Positions 43,227 through 52,122 are shown, counted from the stretch's first letter. The stretch: DNA of 64,000 bases from Goodfellowiella coeruleoviolacea (GCF_024171785.1 NZ_JAMTCK010000021.1:1-64000); one strand, 5' to 3'. Numbers and translations: made by a program. The notes: a model not told the origin generated them from the letters alone.

Positions 43227-43814
43227 ATGACCTCAACCGAACAGCTCCAGCTCGCGATCATCGTCGGCAGCACCCGCGAGGGCCGGTTCGCGCCCATGGT
43301 GGCGAACTGGTTCGCCGACCAGGCCCGCCAGCACCAGGACTTCTCCGTCGACGTCGTCGACCTGGCCGAGACCGAGCTGCCCGTGGTGCTGGGCGCCGAA
43401 CTGGCCCCCGAGGCGGCCGCCACCCTGGCCCGGGTCAGCGCCAGCCTGGTCAAGGCCGACGCGTTCGTGGTCATCACGCCCGAGTACAACCACAGCTACC
43501 CGGCCTCGCTGAAGAACGCGATCGACTGGCACCACAAGGAGTGGCAGGCCAAGCCGGTCGGCTTCGTCTCCTACGGCGGCCTGGCCGGCGGCCTGCGCTC
43601 GGTGGAGCACCTGCGGCCGGTGTTCGCCGAACTGCACGCGGTCACCGTTCGGGACACCGTCAGCTTCCACATGGCGTGGGACAAGTTCGACGAGAACGGT
43701 CAGCCCAAGGACGCCGACGGGTGCAACGCGGCGGCCAAGGTCATGCTGGACCAGCTGGTCTGGTGGGGCCGGGCGCTCGCCGAGGCCAGGGCCAAGCGGC
43801 CGTACGGCCAGTGA
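43227..43814 (+). CDS. NADPH-dependent FMN reductase/quinone reductase
   Basis: A 195-residue flavodoxin-fold reductase: phosphate-binding loop VGSTREGRFAP and the flavin loop TPEYNHSYPASLKNAIDWHHKEW, typical of ArsH/azoreductase-like NAD(P)H:FMN oxidoreductases that reduce quinones. It is a classic SoxR target and is divergent from soxR. I chose ATG 43227 over an upstream TTG because the promoter places the transcription start there. Confidence 0.92.
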   Translation: MTSTEQLQLAIIVGSTREGRFAPMVANWFADQARQHQDFSVDVVDLAETELPVVLGAELAPEAAATLARVSASLVKADAFVVITPEYNHSYPASLKNAIDWHHKEWQAKPVGFVSYGGLAGGLRSVEHLRPVFAELHAVTVRDTVSFHMAWDKFDENGQPKDADGCNAAAKVMLDQLVWWGRALAEARAKRPYGQ

Positions 43815-44023
43815 CACCACCCGCGGGTCAGCGGGGCAGGGATCAGCCGACGGTGTCAGCCCAGGGTGGAACACCGCTGGTAATGGGTGGCCCGGCAGGT
43901 CGATATCACCTGGGGTGAGAATTTCCGAGACAAAGATGTTGTGAACGTCAGATCATCGACCTGACCGCCGCGCCAGCGGTGGCGCTCGCCCACGCGGACA
44001 AGACAACCCCCAGGAAGGTCCAT

Positions 44024-45757
44024 GTGCTGATCCGACTGCTGCGCGCACACCTGCGCCCCTACCGCCGGGACATCGTCCTGGTGGTGGTGTTCCAGCTCGT
44101 GCAGACGCTGGCCACCATGTATCTGCCGACGCTCAACGCCGACATCATCGACGACGGCGTGGTCAAGGGCGACACCGGCTACATCCTCCGCACGGGTGGG
44201 CTGATGCTCGCCGTGACGCTGGTGCAGATCGTGTGCTCCGGTGCGGCCGTCTTCTTCGGCGCCCGCACGGCCATGGCGGTCGGTCGGGACGTCCGCGCCG
44301 CGATCTTCGCCCGGGTCCAGGAGTTCTCCGTCCGCGAGGTCGGCCAGTTCGGCGCGCCGTCGCTGATCACCCGCACCACCAACGACGTCCAGCAGGTGCA
44401 GATGCTGGTGGTGATGACCCTGACCATGATGGTGTCCGCGCCGATCATGTGCGTCGGCGGCATCGTGCTGGCGCTGGGTGAGGACGTGCCGCTGTCCGCG
44501 CTGCTGCTGCTCATCGTGCCGGTGCTGATCATCGCGGTGAGCCTGGTCGTGCGGCGGATGCGGCCGCTGTTCCGGTCGATGCAGAAGCGGATCGACCAGG
44601 TCAACCGGGTGATGCGGGAGCAGATCACCGGTATCCGGGTGATCAGGGCCTTCGTCCGGGACAGCCACGAGCAGGCCCGGTTCGCCAGGGCCAACCGCGA
44701 CCTGATGGACGTGCAGATCGGCACCGGCCGGCTGATGGCCTGGATGTTCCCGATCGTCGGCCTGGTGATGAACCTGTCCAGCGTGGCCGTGGTCTGGTTC
44801 GGCGGGGACCGCATCGCCAGCGGCTCCATGCAGATCGGCTCGATGACCGCGTTCCTGAGCTACCTGATGCAGATCCTCATGGCCGTGATGATGGCGACGT
44901 TCATGTTCATGATGATCCCGCGCGCCGAGGTGTGCGCCGAGCGCATCCAGGAGGTGCTGGACACCGAGACCAGTGTGACGCCGCCGACCACCCCGGTCAC
45001 CACCCTGCGCGAGCACGGCCACCTGGAGATCCGCGACGTCGAGTTCCACTACCCGGGCGCCGAGGAACCCGTGCTGCGCGCGGTGAACCTGATCGCCCGG
45101 CCCGGCGAGACCACCGCGGTCATCGGCTCCACCGGCAGTGGCAAGACCACCCTGCTCAACCTGGTCCCCCGGCTGTTCGACGCCACCGGCGGCAGCGTGC
45201 TGATCAACGGCGTGGACGTGCGCGAGCTGGCCCCGGCCCAGCTGGCCGGGCTGGTCGGGCTGGTGCCGCAGAAGCCGTACCTGTTCTCCGGGACGATCGC
45301 CTCCAACCTGCGCTACGGCAACCCGGACGCCACCGACGAGGACCTCTGGCACGCCCTGGAGGTCGCCCAGGCCCGCGACTTCGTGGAGCAGTTGCCCGAG
45401 CAGCTCAACGCCCCCATCGGGCAGGGCGGCAGCAACGTGTCCGGTGGTCAGCGCCAGCGCCTGGCCATCGCCCGGCTGCTGGTCGCCAAACCCGAGATCT
45501 ACCTGTTCGACGACTCGTTCTCGGCACTGGACTACGCCACCGACGCCGCCCTGCGCGCCGCGCTGGCCACCGAGACCAGGGACGCCACCGTGGTGATCGT
45601 GGCCCAGCGGGTGTCGACCATCCGCAACGCCGACCGCATCGTCGTGCTCGACGAGGGCCGCGTGGTCGGCACCGGCACCCACGCCGAGCTGATGGCGGGC
45701 AACCAGACCTACCGGGAGATCGTGCTCTCCCAGCTCACCGAACAGGAGGCGGCGTGA
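44024..45757 (+). CDS. ABC exporter half-transporter, degenerate ATP site subunit
   Basis: A 577-residue half-transporter: six-helix domain (from LIRLLRAHLRPYRRDIVLVVVFQL), then Walker A GSTGSGKTTL, a canonical signature NVSGGQRQRLAIARLL and Walker B EIYLFDDSFSALD. The residue after Walker B is Asp instead of the catalytic Glu, as in the non-hydrolytic half of heterodimeric exporters such as TM287/288. GTG 44024 has AGGAAGG five bases before it. Its stop overlaps the next gene's start, and the two proteins surely form a heterodimer. The cargo is unknown (lipid or drug). Confidence 0.93.
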   Translation: MLIRLLRAHLRPYRRDIVLVVVFQLVQTLATMYLPTLNADIIDDGVVKGDTGYILRTGGLMLAVTLVQIVCSGAAVFFGARTAMAVGRDVRAAIFARVQEFSVREVGQFGAPSLITRTTNDVQQVQMLVVMTLTMMVSAPIMCVGGIVLALGEDVPLSALLLLIVPVLIIAVSLVVRRMRPLFRSMQKRIDQVNRVMREQITGIRVIRAFVRDSHEQARFARANRDLMDVQIGTGRLMAWMFPIVGLVMNLSSVAVVWFGGDRIASGSMQIGSMTAFLSYLMQILMAVMMATFMFMMIPRAEVCAERIQEVLDTETSVTPPTTPVTTLREHGHLEIRDVEFHYPGAEEPVLRAVNLIARPGETTAVIGSTGSGKTTLLNLVPRLFDATGGSVLINGVDVRELAPAQLAGLVGLVPQKPYLFSGTIASNLRYGNPDATDEDLWHALEVAQARDFVEQLPEQLNAPIGQGGSNVSGGQRQRLAIARLLVAKPEIYLFDDSFSALDYATDAALRAALATETRDATVVIVAQRVSTIRNADRIVVLDEGRVVGTGTHAELMAGNQTYREIVLSQLTEQEAA

Positions 45758-47799
45758 GCACCACCGACCAGCGGCCGAGCGGACAGCCACCCGCCGGAGG
45801 ACCACCCGCAGGAGGACCACCCGCCGGAGGGCCCGCCCGCCCGGCGGGTGTGCCGGCCAGGGGACCGGGGCCCGGCGGCGGTGGCGGCCCCGGGTTCATG
45901 CGTGGTGGCATGCCCACCGAGAAGTCCTTGAACTTCAAGGGCTCCAGCCGCCGCCTGCTGCGGATGATGCGCCCGGAACGCCTGCTCGTGGTGGCCGTGC
46001 TGGCGCTCGGCGTGATCGCGGTCGCGTTGAACTCGGTCGGCCCCCGGGTGCTCGGCGAGGCCACCGACCTGATCTTCACCGGGGTGATCGGCGCGCAGCT
46101 GCCGGCGGGCGTGAGCAAGGACGTGCTGGTCGCCGGCTTACGCGCGCAGGGCCAGGACACCTTCGCCGACATGCTCGCCACCATGGACGTGGTGCCCGGC
46201 CAGGGCATCGACTTCGGCGCGGTCGGCCAGGTGCTGCTCGGCGTGCTGGCGATCTTCCTGACAGCGTCGCTGTTGCAGCTGTTCCAGGGCCGGCTGACCG
46301 CGTTGGTCGTGGGGCGGATGGCCTACCGGCTGCGCGAGCAGGCCGAGACCAAGCTGGCCCGGCTGCCGTTGAGCTACTTCGACAAGCAGCCGCGCGGCGA
46401 GGTGCTGTCCAGGACGACCAACGACATCGACAACATCACCCAGACCATGCAGCAGGCGCTCAGCCAGATGGTGACCGCGCTGCTCACCGTGGTCGGCGTG
46501 CTGGCCATGATGCTGTGGATCTCGCCGCTGCTCGCGCTGGTCGCCGTGGTGACCGTGCCGGTGTCGGTGGTCGTGGCCACCACCATCGGCAAGCGGGCCC
46601 AGCCGCAGTTCATCAAGCAGTGGGCCACCACAGGCAAGCTCAACGCGCACATCGAGGAGATGTACACCGGGCACACCCTGGTGAAGGTCTTCGGCCGGCA
46701 GCAGCAGGCCGCGGACGTGTTCGCCGAGCACAACAACGCCCTGTTCGCGTCGAGCTTCCGGGCGCAGTTCATCTCCGGCTTCATCCAGCCGGCCATGATG
46801 TTCATCGGCAACCTGAACTACGTGCTGGTGGCCGTGATCGGCGGCCTGCGGGTGGCCTCGGGCTCGCTGTCGCTGGGCGAGGTGCAGGCGTTCATCCAGT
46901 ACTCCCGGCAGTTCACCCAGCCGATCACCCAGGTGGCGTCCATGGCCAACCTGCTCCAGTCCGGCGTGGCCTCGGCCGAGCGCGTGTTCGACCTGCTCGA
47001 CGCGGACGAGCAGGAGCCGGACCCGGCCCAGCCGCAGCGCCCGGAGCGGGTCACCGGCCGGGTGGCGTTCGAGAACGTGTCGTTCCGCTACGAGCCGGAC
47101 AAGCCGCTGATCGAGAACCTGTCGCTGACCGTGGAACCGGGCCAGACCGTGGCCATCGTCGGCCCCACCGGCGCCGGCAAGACCACCCTGGTCAACCTGC
47201 TGATGCGGTTCTACGAGGTGACCGGCGGCCGGATCACCCTGGACGGGGTGGACATCGCCAGCATGTCCCGGGAGGAGCTGCGCGGCCGGATCGGCATGGT
47301 GTTGCAGGACACCTGGCTGTTCGGCGGCACCATCGCGGAGAACATCGCCTACGGCGTGGACAACGCCACCCGCGAGCAGGTCGTGGCGGCGGCCCAGGCC
47401 ACCCACGTGGACCGGTTCGTGCGCACCCTGCCGGACGGCTACGACACGGTGATGGACGACGAGGGCGCCGGGGTCAGCGCGGGCGAGAAGCAGCTGCTGA
47501 CCATCGCCAGGGCGTTCCTGACCGAGCCGGCCATCCTGGTGCTGGACGAGGCCACCAGCTCGGTGGACACCCGCACGGAGGTGCTGATCCAGCACGCCAT
47601 GACCGAACTGCGCACCGGCCGCACCAGCTTCGTCATCGCCCACCGGCTGTCCACCATCCGCGACGCGGACGTCATCCTGGTGATGGAGTCCGGCCGCATC
47701 GTCGAGCAGGGCAACCACGAACAACTGCTCGCCGCCGACGGCGCCTACGCCCGGCTCTACGCCGCCCAGTTCGCCCAGGCCGTGGCCGAACTGGACTGA
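45754..47799 (+). CDS. ABC exporter half-transporter, catalytic subunit
   Basis: 681 residues. A Pro/Gly-rich start (repeats of PPAGG) precedes the membrane domain; the ATPase has Walker A GPTGAGKTTL, an aberrant signature VSAGEKQLLTIARAF and a canonical Walker B ILVLDEATSSVD with Glu. Thus the pair has one competent composite site (this Glu with the partner's SGGQ) and one degenerate one. A large extra loop lies after the first helix (VSKDVLVAGLRAQGQDTFADM). AGGAGG precedes the GTG start at 45754. Confidence 0.94.
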   Translation: MSTTDQRPSGQPPAGGPPAGGPPAGGPARPAGVPARGPGPGGGGGPGFMRGGMPTEKSLNFKGSSRRLLRMMRPERLLVVAVLALGVIAVALNSVGPRVLGEATDLIFTGVIGAQLPAGVSKDVLVAGLRAQGQDTFADMLATMDVVPGQGIDFGAVGQVLLGVLAIFLTASLLQLFQGRLTALVVGRMAYRLREQAETKLARLPLSYFDKQPRGEVLSRTTNDIDNITQTMQQALSQMVTALLTVVGVLAMMLWISPLLALVAVVTVPVSVVVATTIGKRAQPQFIKQWATTGKLNAHIEEMYTGHTLVKVFGRQQQAADVFAEHNNALFASSFRAQFISGFIQPAMMFIGNLNYVLVAVIGGLRVASGSLSLGEVQAFIQYSRQFTQPITQVASMANLLQSGVASAERVFDLLDADEQEPDPAQPQRPERVTGRVAFENVSFRYEPDKPLIENLSLTVEPGQTVAIVGPTGAGKTTLVNLLMRFYEVTGGRITLDGVDIASMSREELRGRIGMVLQDTWLFGGTIAENIAYGVDNATREQVVAAAQATHVDRFVRTLPDGYDTVMDDEGAGVSAGEKQLLTIARAFLTEPAILVLDEATSSVDTRTEVLIQHAMTELRTGRTSFVIAHRLSTIRDADVILVMESGRIVEQGNHEQLLAADGAYARLYAAQFAQAVAELD

Positions 47800-47811
47800 C
47801 CCGAGCCGGAT

Positions 47812-47851
47812 CGAGCGTCGGCCTGTTCGCTCGTCAGCAGGCCGACGCTCG
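47812..47851. terminator. Terminator of the ABC exporter operon
   Basis: Perfect 14-bp arms CGAGCGTCGGCCTG (47812-47825) and CAGGCCGACGCTCG (47838-47851), 13 bases after the stop codon. Confidence 0.85.
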
Positions 47852-47914
47852 GTCACAGATTCCTCACCCGTCTGATACGCCCATGGCCTGAGTGAACGCC
47901 GTACCCTGAAAACC

Positions 47915-48214
47915 ATGACAGCGGCGCACGCATTTGAGCTTCCTCCGCACAGCGGCGCACCGGCCGAGGCGGTCGAGGCGGCGGTTGACGGGCAGGTCGT
48001 GTACCTCGTCCGCGACGGTGAGCCCATTGCGGCGATCGTGCCGGCGGACGTCGCTGCCGCCGGAGCGGCTGCGGTGGAGGCGTTGGAAGACGCCGAGGAC
48101 ATCCGCGCTGCTCGTGTCGCGCTGGCAGACACGGGGCCTGATGTCCCGTTGGAAGACGTTCTGGCCGAGTACGCCGACGATCTGTCTGCTTTCCCGGAGG
48201 ACGGTCCAAGGTGA
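47915..48214 (+). CDS. Phd/YefM-like antitoxin
   Basis: A 99-residue antitoxin of the Phd/YefM fold: VDGQVVYLVRDGEPIAAIVPADVAA is the DNA-binding core, followed by an acidic, toxin-wrapping C-terminal helix (LEDVLAEYADDLSAFPEDG). The stop overlaps the start of a RelE-type toxin gene (GTGA), as in intact relBE operons, but that toxin is truncated internally. The protein may now act only as a repressor or as a decoy for other RelE toxins. Confidence 0.85.
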   Translation: MTAAHAFELPPHSGAPAEAVEAAVDGQVVYLVRDGEPIAAIVPADVAAAGAAAVEALEDAEDIRAARVALADTGPDVPLEDVLAEYADDLSAFPEDGPR

Positions 48215-48347
48215 CTGGGCGCTACACCGTGAAACTACGGCGTCCCGCCAAGGCGACTACCGTGTGGTGTATTCCATCGAAGACGACGAGTTGATCGTTC
48301 TGGGCGTCCGAATCGCATCTCGTGGCAGTGTCTATCGCGACATCTGA
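48211..48347 (+). pseudogene. RelE toxin gene with large internal deletion
   Basis: The first nine codons (VTGRYTVKL) are the usual start of actinobacterial RelE toxins, and from about 48246 another frame gives the usual end RQGDYRVVYSIEDDELIVLGVRIASRGSVYRDI-stop. About 50 codons between the two are missing and the join is out of frame, so no full toxin can be made. Confidence 0.8.
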
Positions 48348-48365
48348 CGCGAACCTCAGTGCCTG

Positions 48366-49424
48366 CTAGTTGATGCGTTTCGGCATCGTTCCCCAACCGC
48401 TCCCGCTGGTGACGTGGCCGGTCAGGCGCTCCCAGTTGCCAGACCCGATGGCGGCCTTCTCCGCCTCGGTGAACGGCGCGCCTTCGAGGAAGGACCGGGC
48501 GGTGCCGCCGCTGGTGTCCAGGTAGGGGAAGCCACCGGGCCGGGTGCCGAAGGTGTAGGGGTAGTCGGTCGAGTAGAGCATCCGGTCGGTTCCGACGACC
48601 TCGGCCGTCCAGCGCAGGTAGCGCTCGCTGACCGTGCCGCTGCCGGCCACCCAGAAGTTCCGCCGGAAGTAGTCGATCAGCGGTTGCCGCAGCCCGGCCA
48701 TGTCCTGCAGGAAGCCGACGTGGTCGAGGTAGAACAGGACGACCTCGCCCCAGTGTCCGGCGATCACCTGGAGCTGGGGATGGCGGTCGAACACCCCGGA
48801 GAAGATCATCCGCAGGTACTGCACGCCGAGGTCGTAGTACCAGCCCAGCCCGGCGGTGGCCAGCGCCGGCCCCACCCCGTTGGGCAGCCCCGAGTAGTAC
48901 GCCCGCTGGACCGCCGGCACCGGGGCCTGCGGGTGGAAGTGCAGCGGGACGCGGAGCCGCTCGGCGGTCGCGTAGAGGTCGTCGAACTCCGGTGCGTCGG
49001 CCAGTGTGTCGCCGGTGCGGCCGTACAGCATCGCGCCGCGAAAGCCGAGTTGGGTGACGGCGCGCTCCAACTCCGCGGCGGCGGCCTCGGGCGCGGGCGT
49101 GGGGATGGCCGCGAACGCCTGGAATCGCAGCGGGTTGGTGTCGACGATCTCGGCGAGCGCGTCGTTGGCCTCGCGCGCGACTCGCACGGCCTCGGCGGCC
49201 GGGAGGTTCTGCACGCCCGGCGTGGCCAGGGACAGCACCGCGACGTCGATGCCCTGGTCGTCCATGTCGGCCAGGCGCTGCTCACCGACGTCGCGCACCC
49301 TTCGGGTGACCGGGTGGTCCTCGCCGTAGACGTGCGGTTGCACGCCCGCCCGCGCCCACGCGTCGAGTTGGACCGGCAGGACCACGTGTTCTTCAAGACC
49401 GACGATGCGCAGCTTCTCGGACAT
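48366..49424 (-). CDS. Amidohydrolase 2 family (ACMSD-like) hydrolase/decarboxylase
   Basis: A 352-residue TIM-barrel metal enzyme of the amidohydrolase 2 family: EEHVVLP (in place of DxHxH), DMDDQGIDVAVLSLATPGVQN, LHFHPQAP, VIAGHWGE and the STDYPY motif with the metal Asp. Relatives decarboxylate aromatic acids such as gamma-resorcylate. ATG 49424 is divergent from a TetR regulator; a strong dyad operator lies between. It is probably induced by an aromatic compound. Confidence 0.9.
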   Translation of the reverse strand: MSEKLRIVGLEEHVVLPVQLDAWARAGVQPHVYGEDHPVTRRVRDVGEQRLADMDDQGIDVAVLSLATPGVQNLPAAEAVRVAREANDALAEIVDTNPLRFQAFAAIPTPAPEAAAAELERAVTQLGFRGAMLYGRTGDTLADAPEFDDLYATAERLRVPLHFHPQAPVPAVQRAYYSGLPNGVGPALATAGLGWYYDLGVQYLRMIFSGVFDRHPQLQVIAGHWGEVVLFYLDHVGFLQDMAGLRQPLIDYFRRNFWVAGSGTVSERYLRWTAEVVGTDRMLYSTDYPYTFGTRPGGFPYLDTSGGTARSFLEGAPFTEAEKAAIGSGNWERLTGHVTSGSGWGTMPKRIN

Positions 49425-49451
49425 GCCAGCAGCACCCCTTCCTGGGGTTTC

Positions 49452-49479
49452 CGGTGATACTGAGGTTACGGTATCACCG
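49452..49479. promoter_or_regulatory. TetR operator between amidohydrolase and TetR genes
   Basis: CGGTGATAC (49452-49460) and GTATCACCG (49471-49479) form a perfect 9-bp dyad with a 10-base spacer. CGATATCATCG follows at once as a possible second half. Confidence 0.75.
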
Positions 49480-49518
49480 ATATCATCGTTGGAAACAAGT
49501 GGCTGTTACCATTGATAT

Positions 49519-50244
49519 GTGGATGCCGGGTCGGATGGCGTGGACACCGAGGTCGCCGCTCGCGAGGCCGCCAGGCAGCGGGTCGTGGCGGCGGCGGCGG
49601 ACCTGCTCGTGCGCGAGGGCCGTGACGCGGTCACCACCCGTGCGGTCGCCGCCGCGGCCGGGATGCAGGCCCCGGCGATCTACCGCCTGTTCGGCGACAA
49701 GGACGGGCTGCTGGAGGCGGTGGCCGAGGACGGCTACGCCAGGTTCCTCGCGGCCAAGCACGCCGACGCCCGACCCGAGGACCCCGTTGACGACCTGCGC
49801 GCCGGCTGGGACCTCGCGGTCGAGTTCGGGCTGGCCAATCCCGAGCTGTACGCGTTGATGTACGGCGAGCCCAGACGCGGCACGAACTCGGCCGCCTTCC
49901 AGGCCGGCATGCGGATCCTGTTCGAGCGCATCCACCGCCTGGCCGCGAGCGGCCTGCTCCGGGTGGACGCAGACCTCGCCGCCTCGCTCATCCACGCGAC
50001 CGCGCGCGGCGCCGTGCTCACCTGGCTGTCCCTGCCCGACGACCGGCGTGACCCGGCCCTGCTCAGCACCATGCGCGAAGCCATGGTCGCCGCCGTCACC
50101 CTGGACGAACCCGCCGTGCGCGACCCGGGACCCGCCGGCGCGGCCCGAGCGCTACGCGCACTGCTGCCCGAGCAGACAGCCCTCAGCAGCGCGGAACAAC
50201 ACCTGCTGGGCGAATGGCTCGACCGCCTGACCGCCGAGCGCTGA
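49519..50244 (+). CDS. TetR-family regulator
   Basis: 241 residues. HTH: RVVAAAADLLVREGRDAVTTRAVAAAAGMQAPAIYRLFGDKDGLLEAVAEDGYARF (about 21-76); the rest is a helical ligand-binding domain. GTG 49519 lies directly after a weak promoter-like TTACCAT..., so the mRNA may be short-leadered. Controls the divergent amidohydrolase through the dyad at 49452-49479. Confidence 0.9.
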   Translation: MDAGSDGVDTEVAAREAARQRVVAAAADLLVREGRDAVTTRAVAAAAGMQAPAIYRLFGDKDGLLEAVAEDGYARFLAAKHADARPEDPVDDLRAGWDLAVEFGLANPELYALMYGEPRRGTNSAAFQAGMRILFERIHRLAASGLLRVDADLAASLIHATARGAVLTWLSLPDDRRDPALLSTMREAMVAAVTLDEPAVRDPGPAGAARALRALLPEQTALSSAEQHLLGEWLDRLTAER

Positions 50245-50384
50245 CGACGGCGTCTACCTCACTTATGCACGCGGCAGGACCGACTCTACATTAACCGTAA
50301 TCGAGTAGTTACGCTGAGTTATGCTCGTGCTTGCCGTGGGGCACCTCGTCGACCGGTGCAACCCGGGGCAGGTGAGGGGGGTCT

Positions 50385-51026
50385 GTGAGGACACGTAGTA
50401 AAGGTGGCCTGCTGGTTCCGCTGGTGATCACCGTGGCGCTCGTCGTGGTGTTTGGCGCCAACAAGGTCATCGACACCGCGACCGGTCTCATTGATGGACT
50501 GCTCGGCGGCGGTACTGAGCGCATCAGCGATGGGAATACTAGTGTGTTGGTGGCCAGTAGTGCGAAGTCAACAGCGACGCAGTGCGCCAGTCAGCACCTC
50601 ATTCAGAACAAAATGTGCGGGGATACCAAGGTGGTTGTGATGGACGCGGCGAAGATGCCGTTCATCACTCGAAACATGTCCTTGGCCTGGTCCGAGGGGA
50701 AGCCAGGTATCCTGACCAGGAACAAAGCCGCTGAGCGGGCGAACAGGAGTGCCGCGTGCCCGCCAGGAAAATATCCACAAACCGCTCCTGACAAGAACAG
50801 CTGTGAGGAGTACCCGTTCGCGTCAACCAGCGAAGGTGGAAGTGGTGCGCGCACAGCCAACGTTCCCTTGCGGGAGAACTCTTGTCAAGGAGGAACCCTT
50901 CGGTGGGCCTATGCTTCCATCGCCGAGGGTGAAGAGTTCTTAGTGGTCATTGCCAATCCCGATGACATTGCCGATCAGGAGTTCTCGGGTGTGGATATCG
51001 CGAAGGATCGCGCATGCGGGAGCTGA
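50385..51026 (+). CDS. NucA/NucB-type secreted DNase domain protein
   Basis: 213 residues: an N-terminal membrane anchor or uncleaved signal (GLLVPLVITVALVVVFG), a linker, and a NucA/NucB nuclease domain with SCEEYPFASTSEGG and VPLRENSCQGGTLRWAYASIAEGEEFLVVI. These are sugar-nonspecific DNases, secreted in Bacillus. Base and codon use are less GC-rich than in neighbours (many AAC/AAG/ACA codons), a sign of transfer. GTG 50385. The stop overlaps the next gene by 13 bases; that gene may be its immunity protein. Confidence 0.8.
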   Translation: MRTRSKGGLLVPLVITVALVVVFGANKVIDTATGLIDGLLGGGTERISDGNTSVLVASSAKSTATQCASQHLIQNKMCGDTKVVVMDAAKMPFITRNMSLAWSEGKPGILTRNKAAERANRSAACPPGKYPQTAPDKNSCEEYPFASTSEGGSGARTANVPLRENSCQGGTLRWAYASIAEGEEFLVVIANPDDIADQEFSGVDIAKDRACGS

Positions 51027-51619
51027 TCAAGAAGTACGAGTGGGCCGAGGACCCCGGTCTCGACCTGGCCATGACCGTCGCCGTGGTCGCGGGCGCCACG
51101 AGTGACCGGGTGATCGGGGTGTACGGGGGTGACCCGGCGCGGCCCGTCGGCTCGTTGACGTTCGATGAGGCTCTGGTTCCCGAACCGGACTTCGGAAAGT
51201 ACTTCCAGATCCAGGTTCTGGAGCGCGACCGACATGTGGTCGTGCTGGAGAACAACGGCTGGAGTGGGTCGGTTCCGGAGATAGCCCGCCGCGCATCGGC
51301 CGGTGGTGGCCGGTTCTTTGGCGTGTACTGGAGTTTCAACGCGATCCACCTGCTGAGCCAGGCGATTGACGGAAAGATGACCGCCTACCTGGAGTTGATG
51401 ACCGGCTGCCCGTCATACGACGTGCACGAGCTGGTTCCGCCGTGGATGCACGGTGTCGGCGTCACGGTTGAGGCGTTGCGGGCCACCTGTCTCGCCTACT
51501 TGGAACAGCAGACCGGTGTGGCGTTCGATCGGACCTGGCTCGACCAGAAGTTGCCCACCTACCGGGTTCCGGATCCCGACGTGATGCTTGCGAACGTGGC
51601 GAACGCGCGGCGACCGTGA
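51014..51619 (+). CDS. DUF6461-like protein, putative immunity partner
   Basis: 201 residues with DUF6461-like features: YEWAEDPGLDLAMTVAVVAGA, a strand VQVLE.. HVVVLENNGWSGSVPEIARRAS, and ...NAIHLLSQAIDGKMTAYLEL. Such proteins are common in actinomycetes and have been annotated next to toxin domains. It is encoded in an overlapping frame 13 bases before the nuclease stop, which suggests stoichiometric co-translation. An immunity role is inference. Confidence 0.65.
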   Translation: MRELIKKYEWAEDPGLDLAMTVAVVAGATSDRVIGVYGGDPARPVGSLTFDEALVPEPDFGKYFQIQVLERDRHVVVLENNGWSGSVPEIARRASAGGGRFFGVYWSFNAIHLLSQAIDGKMTAYLELMTGCPSYDVHELVPPWMHGVGVTVEALRATCLAYLEQQTGVAFDRTWLDQKLPTYRVPDPDVMLANVANARRP

Positions 51620-51676
51620 CCACCGGAACGTGATCCCCGGCTGGCACGGGCGCGGCCGGGGATCACGGGAGCAGTC

Positions 51677-51913
51677 TCAGCCGTCGAACCGGCCGACCTT
51701 GGCGGCGGTGAGGAACGCGGCGAGTTCGGCCGGCCCGAACATCAGCACCGGCCCGGCGGGGTTCTTGCTGTCCCGGACTGCGGACATGCCCCCGGTGTGC
51801 GCGAGTTCGACGCAGTTGGACTCGCTGCCGCTCCTGCTCGCCTTGCGCCAGGCGGGCCAGGCCAGATCTCCGGTGGATGTAGCTACTTCCGTCGTTTCCT
51901 GCGCGCTCAGCAT
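51677..51913 (-). CDS. DUF397 protein (third of three)
   Basis: 78 residues: AWRKASRSGSESNCVELAHTGGMSAVRDSKNPAGPVLMFGPAELAAFLTAAKVGRFDG is the full DUF397 domain, preceded by a 20-residue Thr/Glu-rich tail. ATG 51913 follows GAGCGGAGGGGAG. It is the most distal gene of an XRE plus three DUF397 cluster on the minus strand. Confidence 0.88.
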   Translation of the reverse strand: MLSAQETTEVATSTGDLAWPAWRKASRSGSESNCVELAHTGGMSAVRDSKNPAGPVLMFGPAELAAFLTAAKVGRFDG

Positions 51914-51924
51914 CTCCCCTCCGC

Positions 51925-52122
51925 TCAGATGGCCCGATCGTGTGCGCCATCTTTCGCACGCGCGAGGAAGTCTGCCCATGCCGTGCGGGAAATCCAGATC
52001 TCGGTGGCTGGGTTCTTGGAGTCGCGTACCCCGGTGAGGCTGATCGCTGCTGAGAACACTTCGAGACAGTTGTTGTTCGGGCCATTGCTGTAGCTGGACC
52101 TGCGCCAAGTGCTCTGGCTCAT
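51925..52122 (-). CDS. DUF397 protein (second of three)
   Basis: 65 residues: TWRRSSYSNGPNNNCLEVFSAAISLTGVRDSKNPATEIWISRTAWADFLARAKDG. ATG 52122. It differs from its neighbours at the C-terminus (HDRAI), so the three copies are old duplicates or independent acquisitions. Confidence 0.85.
   Translation of the reverse strand: MSQSTWRRSSYSNGPNNNCLEVFSAAISLTGVRDSKNPATEIWISRTAWADFLARAKDGAHDRAI

Noticed and set aside
43856-45820. 654-residue minus-strand open frame opposite the first ABC half-transporter
   Set aside because: Composition is His/Gly/Val/Gln repeats typical of the antisense of a membrane protein; the plus strand has all ABC motifs.
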